The notes beneath the pieces were generated by a model. It saw only the letters and a program-made list of their open reading frames with translations, was not told where the DNA came from and did no database searches. Source: Oligoflexus sp. (lineage in GTDB: Bacteria > Bdellovibrionota_B > Oligoflexia > Oligoflexales > Oligoflexaceae). Taken from it: DNA of 64,000 nucleotides. Made by a program: the position numbers and the translations under genes. This document shows, in pieces, positions 26,164 to 33,199 of this stretch. Numbering within the stretch: the first letter of the stretch is position 1; each line of letters opens with the position of its first letter. The DNA lies in assembly GCA_014377445.1 (NCBI GenBank), contig JACMPP010000097.1:1-64000 (forward strand), given 5' to 3'.

Positions 26164-27852
26164 ATGGACCAAGAGTCATTCCCGACCAAAGGCGATCTGT
26201 TTTTAAATCAGCTTCCCCAGTATTTACATAAACTCGAGAGTCTCTGCTGGTGCAATATCGCCAGGTATTCGAAATGTTCAGCATTCCTGCGCGTAAGAAT
26301 AATTAGACATAAAGGCTTAGGGCCTGTTAAAATAGGGCGACTTGATCGAGAGGAACGCCCCATCTATCTTCGACTCTACATCGCTGTCGCCATTATACAG
26401 CTTTTGACAGGCTCCATCGCAAGTGCACGTCCATCCTCTGAGCTGAGGCTGGATGCGACGATACGCTTTGAATCTGTATTTGATAACCGTGATGATTTTA
26501 AAAGTCAGTGGAATCAATTTTGCGAGAATTTTGGAAAGAACTTACTGATCAACCAGCATGGATTTCTCACGACATTTACCTGTATGTCTTTGACTCATAC
26601 CCACGCTAAAGAAAGTGATTGGGACATCCTCTTCACTGAAAATGCCGATGGTTTGCAAGTGCGTGTGAAGCAAAATCGAAAGGATGGAGTGGCTATCTCA
26701 AAGACCTACGAGTTTCCGACTTATGGTCAAGTCCTTCCGCATCTGACAGGTCGAATTTTGCCGCTTGCTATGAGCCGCCTTCTCATCGAGTCCTTGCCAT
26801 TCGGCATGGCGTTCAAGGTGAACGGGAAGTCTGTCTTCTTTCCGAGGTCTAATGATCTTCCCCCTCACTCTAAAGAACTCATAGTCTATGGCCTTCGCTT
26901 TGATGAGAAGAGTCAGTTATGGATGCCCAAAATCTATGCCTATCTGAAGAGGTTGGAACCCTTAGACGGAGACAAAGCAATCCAAGGAGATGAGTATGAA
27001 TGGACTGAAAACCGAAAGCCATTGGAGAAGAACAAAATCTATTGGGCTCAGGACAGCCAGGGTCTTGGCCAGCGTAGTGCGGACTACGAGGTAGTTATCA
27101 ATAAGCTGCTGCATAAGTCGGCAGGTTCTGGCAGCAATTTTATGAGCCAGATTTTTTTTGAAAGCTTTCGTTCGAGTTATACAGGAATTCGCTTCGGAAA
27201 ATCGCTACTTGGCTCTGGTTCGATTGTCACTGAGGGCAACTTGGTTTCGGGATTAGTGGAAATTCGCGGAGGTCCACTCACGGGTCTGCGAAGTTATTAC
27301 GATATCGTACCCCTAGTCTCCAGGAATGAGGGTTCAGAAGAAGAGCATTTTAGCCTCAAACGGGCCTCTATCGGTTGGTGCTTCAGTGCTTTGATGCCTA
27401 AATCATACCGCTTCCTTTTAAGCAGTGTGGACGTTCAACCCAAGCTGGGTCTACTCGATATCGATTCCCGATTTCGTATCAATCCCGAGGAAAGCGATTC
27501 GGCCCTTAGTTTTAAGGCAAAGAATATATATGACCTAGCCTTAGAGTTTGGCATAGAAAGATCAAGTCTTTACTATCGCACCCGTCTCTGGGCTTCGATC
27601 GATGCGGCTCCTTCCGTCCTATCCGCAAAACAGGGGCTCTCAGTTCTAAGTACTCGTGCGGGTCTTGATTCATACATTAATATTTTTGAATCGAGAGGCG
27701 GAGGGAATGTGAATATTCTAGCCTTCGCTCTAGCCGAAAACCTGGCGCTCACGAAAGAACGAGTCAACGCCAATGAGGATGAAGATCTGGCTGTTTCAAA
27801 ATTAAAGTTTCAGCTCTTTTTTGTAGGGCTCGGGTTTACGGTCTCGTGGTGA
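26164..27852 (+). CDS. unrecognised envelope protein, possibly outer-membrane
   Basis: A 562-codon frame with no family recognised. A signal-peptide-like hydrophobic run (LRLYIAVAIIQLLTGSIASA) appears at about residues 70-90 of the longest frame, with a plausible cleavage after ASA. A start shortly before it would be expected, but no ATG, GTG or TTG lies in frame there; only the distant ATG at 26164 is available. The mature part is rich in beta-type alternation, and the protein ends LKFQLFFVGLGFTVSW with a terminal aromatic residue, as in outer-membrane barrels. It follows the DUF1566 gene on the same strand. The exact start is uncertain. Confidence 0.6.
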   Translation: MDQESFPTKGDLFLNQLPQYLHKLESLCWCNIARYSKCSAFLRVRIIRHKGLGPVKIGRLDREERPIYLRLYIAVAIIQLLTGSIASARPSSELRLDATIRFESVFDNRDDFKSQWNQFCENFGKNLLINQHGFLTTFTCMSLTHTHAKESDWDILFTENADGLQVRVKQNRKDGVAISKTYEFPTYGQVLPHLTGRILPLAMSRLLIESLPFGMAFKVNGKSVFFPRSNDLPPHSKELIVYGLRFDEKSQLWMPKIYAYLKRLEPLDGDKAIQGDEYEWTENRKPLEKNKIYWAQDSQGLGQRSADYEVVINKLLHKSAGSGSNFMSQIFFESFRSSYTGIRFGKSLLGSGSIVTEGNLVSGLVEIRGGPLTGLRSYYDIVPLVSRNEGSEEEHFSLKRASIGWCFSALMPKSYRFLLSSVDVQPKLGLLDIDSRFRINPEESDSALSFKAKNIYDLALEFGIERSSLYYRTRLWASIDAAPSVLSAKQGLSVLSTRAGLDSYINIFESRGGGNVNILAFALAENLALTKERVNANEDEDLAVSKLKFQLFFVGLGFTVSW

Positions 27853-27964
27853 TTCTCTTGCGCAAGCAGCCCCCTCAAATCATGAACAAGAAATGGAATC
27901 CTGAATAAGTAGACCAACAGCAGTTGCATTACATCCAATCCGCATTGGGCTTGCTCTTTTAATC

Positions 27965-28333
27965 GTGTTGGCACTCATCGCCGAGGCATGCCTTCAATTT
28001 CCAGTTTATTTTGCCTTGTCCTTTAGCCTTCTTTGCCTACCGACCCTAGCACTCATTTACGCCAAGGTGCTTCCTCCGTTTTACAAAAAATACTTCTCAC
28101 CTATCAAAATGCTATCGGTCGCTTTCCCCGTCTTATTGCCGGCAACGGTTATTCTCAACATTGTCAGCATTAAGTCGCTCGAGATGATTCTGCTCGTGAC
28201 CTTAGCGCTCAACATACTGGAAGCCGCGTTGACAGATTTCAAAGGGGGAAGTAAATTTAATGCCCTCACCGGACTGGTTTTGATCGCGTTGATTCCATCG
28301 TGCATCCACTTCAGCTGGACTGAAAGTTACTAA
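27965..28333 (+). CDS. small polytopic membrane protein, unknown
   Basis: A 122-residue hydrophobic protein with about four membrane segments (near residues 2-20, 22-40, 50-70 and 75-118, the last region probably two helices separated by a basic loop with DFKGGSKFN). The start is GTG at 27965. No ATG is available upstream in frame before a stop, although the upstream codons also read as hydrophobic, so a non-standard earlier start is possible. No family was recognised. It lies downstream of the unknown envelope gene on the same strand and may be cotranscribed with it. Confidence 0.55.
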   Translation: MLALIAEACLQFPVYFALSFSLLCLPTLALIYAKVLPPFYKKYFSPIKMLSVAFPVLLPATVILNIVSIKSLEMILLVTLALNILEAALTDFKGGSKFNALTGLVLIALIPSCIHFSWTESY

Positions 28334-28481
28334 CTCATAGACAAGCCCGCCGCGATTTATTGGATTCTCGGTAACACTTGTGATGACTGGACTCGAATAA
28401 ATAAGTCATACTTCGTTGTAACTTAGACTCGCATTATGCGCGAATTTAAGGACATCTCGCCATTCCCTTGCAGTTCATGAT

Positions 28482-29865
28482 GTGCATTGGCTAGCAGGCA
28501 GTGACGCGAATTTGAGTGGGTATCGGAGTAAGGTCTGTTCGGATTCGGCTTGTTCGCTTGCCTGTAGCACCGCAAATGCTTTGAGTCCTTCGCTTACGGC
28601 TACAAAATCAAGTGTCGATGGGACTTCTTACTTTGCCTGTGTGCAAGCGGAAGACTTGGCCGCTAATACGAGTGCCTGGGTCTCATCGATCGCAGCTGTG
28701 ACGGTTCAGACATCGGCCTCGGTTGTCAGTTCGGTGGCGAGTCCTATGGCGAACGGCTTTTTTAAGCTCGGAGATGTCATTCCAATTCAGGTCATCTACT
28801 CGAGCAATGTTCATGTGACGAACGGCAATGATTTTACCTTGACCCTTGAGACGGAGGCGACCGATAGAAATGCTCTCTATAGTGCGGGGAGCGGCACGAA
28901 TACGCTTACATTTCTATATAGCGTTCAGGCCGGTGATACGGCGAGTGATCTGAACTATATTTCGGCAGGGGCTCTGAGTTGGGGGAGTTCGGGCGCTCTG
29001 AAAGCCGCTTCGGGAGTGCTGCTGCAGGATCCTTGGGGGACTCTGAAGAATTTTGTCATCGATACGACGCCTCCTGCCTTGCCAAGTTCGGTTGGTTTTG
29101 GATCAGCGTTTAGTACAACGACCAACCTTAACTTAAGCTGGAGCGATATTACAGATACCAACGCTCGCTATCATAAACTCAAGATCTGTGCTGCGAAGGA
29201 CTGTACTTCGGGCTGTATCGGTTCAACGACTAATGTGTCGTCGCCGCTCATCATTGCAGGGGTAAATGGTTCGACCTATTACGGCTGTGTTCAGGGAGAA
29301 GATCTCGCGGGTAATGTAACTCCTTGGGTATCTTCACTGAGCAGCGTGACGATCGATACGACTCTGCCGACGGTGACGACTATTTCAAGTCCCACAGCGG
29401 ATGGTTTTTATAAGGTCGGTAATACGGTTTTAGTCGATCTGAGCTTCTCGGAGCCTGTCTATGTCACGTTCGGCGGCACTCACGCTGCGACTCTTCAAAA
29501 ACACCAGGTCTTTTATAGTGCAAATTCTACTTATGGATCTTTTGATCTCTCCAATCCAATTGCCACAATTAACTACGGGGATGCGCCTTACGATGCCACT
29601 CCCACCGATACCAAGGTCCTCGTCTCTGTACCCATTGCCAGTTTGAAGGACGGCTACTATTACGTCCGCTACTACGATGTAAATGGGAAATATGTGGACC
29701 CCAATCGGTCGGTCTCAAGCATCGTCTCCGTTTTGAAGGGCACGCCGGGCTATACCCTCATCCCCAAAAAATTCTCTAGTCTTGCTTACGATTATTACAT
29801 CATGCGTTACGAGGCTTCGCTTTCTTCCAGCGGAAGCAATGCCGGTGGCGATACCGTTACGACTA
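28482..29865 (+). pseudogene. truncated Ig/FN3-repeat surface protein gene
   Basis: The open frame begins in the middle of an FN3-like unit (WLAGSDANLSGYRSKVCSD) with no signal peptide. It continues through repeat units with Cys pairs (KVCSDSACSLAC, KICAAKDCTSGC), with calcium-binding-like SPTADGFYKVGNTV segments between them. The last recognisable part reads YDYYIMRYEASLSSSG, the start of a domain often seen after such repeats. The coding sequence then runs at about 29865 into the reverse complement of an IS66 gene fragment, which adds a meaningless tail to 29963. Both ends are therefore missing. It is related in style to the giant lipoprotein at 18366 but is not a direct copy. Confidence 0.75.
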
Positions 29866-29961
29866 CTTCAATTCGTCAGGAACGGCTTCGCGGACGTGAC
29901 GCTTGCGCTTACGCCAACCAACATAGGCCTTTTCAAGCTGATCTAAGCTCTCTACTTTCAT
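29863..29961 (-). pseudogene. IS66 accessory gene (TnpA/orf1) 5' fragment
   Basis: The minus strand encodes 32 residues from ATG at 29961: MKVESLDQLEKAYVGW, then RKRKRHVREAVP. This is the start typical of the small IS66-family protein TnpA, preceded by GAGAGGG as a ribosome site. The sequence stops at 29863, where the truncated Ig-repeat gene begins on the other strand. The fragment marks an IS66 insertion followed by deletion. Confidence 0.7.
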
Positions 29962-30001
29962 AACTTGCCCTCTCGATGACTGCATTGTCACCTGCGCAAG
30001 T

Positions 30002-30337
30002 TTACCTTCGATGCTGAGCTGAATCGGCTAGGTTTGCCAGAACAGTAGAATTGACGGAATTCTTTATTCTTTGAATGGCATCTTCGGGCGGAATGCCTTT
30101 AATTATAGCATCAATATCACTCGTAAACCTTGGTGACTGGTAAACACGAAGGGCTACATAACCTCCCTTAAATATCAAATGCTGTTGAAGCATTGAATCC
30201 ATAAGCATCCGAGCCGTTGCTCTTTCCAAAAGAAAAAGTGTTCGCGCTTCCATAGACGATCGACCCGTTGCACGGGCAATATTCAGTATTTTTGCTTCGA
30301 TTGATTTTATCTGTGAGCTGGACAATGAAGTTTTCAT
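30002..30337 (-). pseudogene. AbiEii-type nucleotidyltransferase toxin, 3'-truncated
   Basis: About 111 residues from the ATG at 30337, which overlaps the stop of the upstream antitoxin fragment (ATGA). It contains the N-terminal part of type IV AbiEii toxins: a helical start, LIFKGGYVALRVY, then SPRFTSDIDAI with the DxD-type nucleotidyltransferase acidic pair. Full-length members are ~230-300 residues. Here the frame ends in unrelated sequence (ADSAQHRR) near the IS66 fragment, so the toxin is very probably inactive. Confidence 0.72.
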
Positions 30338-30627
30338 TTGGTCGTAATTGCCTCCCAGTGTCTTGTCATTAGAGGCCACAGATCTAGTCTCTTCGCAGCT
30401 TTGTGCAGCTTATCTTCTGTGGTCTTTTCTTCAACTAAGGCACTTCGGGCTGCGGTCAAAGCCGTTTGATATCCTATCTTTGTGGAATAGGCAAAGGCTT
30501 CGAGAATTGATCGTTCGACATTAACCATTCTCCAGGTCTTATGATTTTCTATCTCAATTTTCGGATCATGCTTAGTTCTTAGGATGCGATAGTTTGGATA
30601 GGTGCCACGGTTTGAATTTGGAACCAT
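30334..30627 (-). pseudogene. AbiEi-type antitoxin, 5'-truncated
   Basis: A 97-codon frame matching in style the C-terminal part of AbiEi-like antitoxins: WRMVNVERSILEAFAYS, then LTAARSALVEEKTTEDKL and LDLWPLM. The N-terminal winged-helix DNA-binding domain expected in this family is absent, so the gene is probably cut at its 5' end. It overlaps the toxin fragment by 4 bases (ATGA), the usual arrangement of abiEi-abiEii. Confidence 0.6.
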
Positions 30628-31089
30628 TACTCACATTTGTGTGGGAACTTGCTCGGCAAGCGCTTAATAAAACTACTTTCCCTAGCGTAATATTTCGAAA
30701 ACCGGATTTTATGCACGCCTAAGCCCTCAATTCCAAAATGGTTTAGATTACCCAAAATTTTTATCTTCAATACCCCTGCTTTCCACCGATAGGCTCACTC
30801 TAACTTGCGGGTTGTCCAATGCTCCCTCACATCCTTTCCATCGCAGCATTCGTTACCGCCTTCCTTACGGAGGCGATGCGATCGAAATTATTTTTCACGA
30901 TGCTCGGCCTTCTGCCGATCGCTGTCTTCTTTGGAAAAGTGTTGCTGCAGGTACGTGAAAAATAATCTGACATATCTTCTCGCACAGTCCTTCTGGCAAC
31001 TGACTTCCGCCTAAAAAATAAGCTAATAAATACCGCTCTCCCCAAAAACTGCACAAAGAACCGCTTGACCCGCTTCGCCCTCTCTCATT
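30628..31089. other. mostly non-coding stretch left of imuA
   Basis: About 460 bases between the antitoxin remnant and the imuA operator. It holds one short candidate gene (30819-30965) and otherwise A/T-rich sequence. No further RNA gene or terminator was recognised. Confidence 0.5.
30819..30965 (+). CDS. candidate 48-residue hydrophobic small membrane protein
   Basis: An ATG-initiated frame of 48 codons reads MLPHILSIAAFVTAFLTEAM, then a short basic turn RSK, then LFFTMLGLLPIAVFFGKVLL and a QVREK end. This gives two predicted membrane helices with a positively charged turn and tail, as in many small membrane proteins. The ribosome site is weak (GCGGGTTG). It lies 158 bases upstream of imuA on the same strand, but the imuA operator sits after it, so there is no evidence for SOS control. 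Confidence 0.4.
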   Translation: MLPHILSIAAFVTAFLTEAMRSKLFFTMLGLLPIAVFFGKVLLQVREK

Positions 31090-31107
31090 ACCATACCTTT
31101 GTATGGT
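31090..31107 (+). promoter_or_regulatory. perfect palindrome upstream of imuA, proposed LexA operator
   Basis: ACCATAC-CTTT-GTATGGT has two exact 7-base arms and a 4-base spacer, the architecture of a repressor dimer site. It ends 16 bases before the chosen imuA start. imuA-imuB-dnaE2 operons are classically LexA-controlled, and lexA lies in this window. The left arm recurs exactly at 11881-11887 in front of protease-lexA. Confidence 0.65.
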
Positions 31108-31123
31108 TTTAGGGGTACGATGC

Positions 31124-31753
31124 ATGGAAACAAATAGCTTCAATAGACTTCAAGAGTTAAAGCTCGCGCCGCAGTTTAACCGCCGGCTGTTGAGCGGTTT
31201 GACAGCCCTCGACTCGATGCTGGACGGGGGTTTGACCGAAGGTGAGCTTAGCGAATGGGGAATGCCATGGGGACAGGGTCTCCGGGAGTTGATGCTGCCA
31301 TTTTTGGCGCGGGCGCAACGTGATTATTCTTATTGGGTACTCTGGGTTTACGGCCGGCAACACGTCGCTATCAATCCCTGGGCCTGGCATGCACGCGCCA
31401 TCGATCTAAACTCGACCCGCTTCGTTTACAGCCAAGATCCTATGCAGGAGCTCAGAGCGCTCTTTCTCTCCGACTTTTTTCGCGTGATCGTTTTGGATCA
31501 GGTTCCCCATCTGAAAGAAGAGGACTGCCAACATCTGGCGCGTAACGCCCGAACCTATGGTCAAAGCATTATCATCTTACGCCCTGGTCTTCTTACGCAT
31601 GAGCAAGGGAATATCTGGACGCGTCTTCGTCTGAATTGCCATTACGACTTTGAGAGTCAGAGGATTGCAGTTCATGTTTTGAAGGGACGCGCCCCGAGAA
31701 CAATTTCTATTTTTCCGTCAGACCTTGCCGCTCTTTCACGAAACATTGTGTGA
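31124..31753 (+). CDS. imuA: ImuA, RecA-like mutasome accessory protein
   Basis: A 209-residue protein of the ImuA/SulA-like group, a RecA-fold protein that together with ImuB loads the error-prone polymerase DnaE2. The family opening is LDSMLDGGLTEGELSEWG followed by GQGLREL in place of a true Walker A, and the middle contains the VLDQVPHL-type Walker B strand. The start at 31124 (METNSF) is chosen because AGGGG precedes it and the alternative ATG at 31103 lies inside the palindrome. First gene of imuA-imuB-dnaE2; 12 bases to imuB. Confidence 0.82.
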   Translation: METNSFNRLQELKLAPQFNRRLLSGLTALDSMLDGGLTEGELSEWGMPWGQGLRELMLPFLARAQRDYSYWVLWVYGRQHVAINPWAWHARAIDLNSTRFVYSQDPMQELRALFLSDFFRVIVLDQVPHLKEEDCQHLARNARTYGQSIIILRPGLLTHEQGNIWTRLRLNCHYDFESQRIAVHVLKGRAPRTISIFPSDLAALSRNIV

Positions 31754-31765
31754 AGGAATAGATTC

Positions 31766-33199
31766 ATGGCCGCCGTTCTCAGTTTATCACCAAGCTCACC
31801 ACGCGATCAGAATGATGAAATTCTAGCGTTTATTGCGATTTTTTGTAGCAATGAAAAGCAAGCTGACGTCCTACAAAACCTCAGTCCCAAAACGATGCTT
31901 TGGGTGGATAGCGACAACTTGCGTTTGATAGACATGCGCGCCTGTTCTGATTTCTGGCGGCACAGCGCTCGGCAGCGCGGCATGGACGTTTCTTTATACG
32001 TTCAACAGCAGATCAGCGAGATTTTTGCGGGTGAAGATTATTATGGAGCGGCGGCCTTTACACCCTGGGAAGCCTTGTTGCTGGCGAAAGCTGCGCGTGA
32101 AAAAGGTTTTCGCGGCCTGATTCATTTCTCAAGTCGTCTGGGAAAGAACCTTCTGCGTGGTCTCTCTTGGGATTTGTGGTGGGAGAGCTGTGGAGAATAT
32201 GCGCTGCGGAAAAAAATCCCGGATTCACTTTTAAATAAAGCGAAAAGCGCCATGTCGATAGCAATGCGGCGCCTCGGCTGTCAACGTCCGGAGCAGCTTC
32301 GCACACTGCCAAGTCCTCATATTCGCCGGCGATTTGGGAGTTTGGTCGCCGAGGTTTGGCAGCTTTCGTTTCCTGAGCGCCAGGGCCTCGAAAGAAAAGA
32401 TGCCATAAGCTTTTTCCCTTGGGAGGCCTATACAACAAGCCAAAGCCCTTGCGTGAAGCGTCATCTCGATCATGAACTTCGCGAATGGAATTCGATTGAA
32501 GAGTTATTGCGGGAAGATTTAAATCGTCTCTGCGTCTTAGGATCTTTTAAGAAAGAAGAGCGTATCCTAATTTTGGAGTGGCGGATTGTCCTCTGCAACC
32601 TCCAAGTCTACCCAATCGTAATCCTCTTTCGCCATCCTCATAGTCTTCATCAAGACTGCCCAAGCCAGAGGACAGCTCTACTCCAGATCAACTATGCTTT
32701 TGAAAAAAACTTTTCCCTTAAGGCCAGCTCACTGGAGACCGGCCTCATTTCTTGGCAAATCGAAATCATGGAAAAAGCTCCGGCGCGCCTACGGCAAGGG
32801 AGCCTTTTTCATGAAAGTAGTGATGACCTGCAATGCCTTAAACAACTCGAAAACATGATCAAAAAACCTCTCGAATTCTTCACCTTATCGGATGACTGGT
32901 TGGCTGAAGACTCCTTTCACAAAGAGGCGTCTTCCCTTTCCGTCGAAGCCTCCGAAGAATCCACCACCAACTATCTTCCGCTCGCGGCCGGTCGCCCGCT
33001 CTTCCTCTACCCCGATGCCCAAAATTTTCTTTGCGATCAGCTCACACGTGTAGGTCATTTCCAAGAACGCACGATGGATAAATGGTGGAAGAGTGGCAAT
33101 CGAAGTCGCGATTACTATCGAATGACCCAAAACGAAACCATGCTTTGGGTTTACCGCGACCAACAGGGAAGCTGGTACACGCAAGGCATTTATGGATAA
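31766..33199 (+). CDS. imuB: ImuB, catalytically degenerate Y-family polymerase-like protein
   Basis: A 477-residue protein assigned mainly by position and by its C-terminus. That end has the ImuB signature RPLFLYPDAQNF, then KWWKSGNRSRDYYRM and LWVYRDQQGSWYTQGIYG. ImuB bridges the beta clamp, ImuA and DnaE2 and lacks polymerase activity. No Y-family acidic triad could be found, as expected. The N-terminal half is strongly diverged: the usual GxxxGM..A.A motif is not apparent, and a helix-hairpin-helix-like PDSLLNKAKSAMSIAMRRLG region is followed by PEQLRTLP. The stop overlaps the dnaE2 start by 8 bases. Confidence 0.8.
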   Translation: MAAVLSLSPSSPRDQNDEILAFIAIFCSNEKQADVLQNLSPKTMLWVDSDNLRLIDMRACSDFWRHSARQRGMDVSLYVQQQISEIFAGEDYYGAAAFTPWEALLLAKAAREKGFRGLIHFSSRLGKNLLRGLSWDLWWESCGEYALRKKIPDSLLNKAKSAMSIAMRRLGCQRPEQLRTLPSPHIRRRFGSLVAEVWQLSFPERQGLERKDAISFFPWEAYTTSQSPCVKRHLDHELREWNSIEELLREDLNRLCVLGSFKKEERILILEWRIVLCNLQVYPIVILFRHPHSLHQDCPSQRTALLQINYAFEKNFSLKASSLETGLISWQIEIMEKAPARLRQGSLFHESSDDLQCLKQLENMIKKPLEFFTLSDDWLAEDSFHKEASSLSVEASEESTTNYLPLAAGRPLFLYPDAQNFLCDQLTRVGHFQERTMDKWWKSGNRSRDYYRMTQNETMLWVYRDQQGSWYTQGIYG

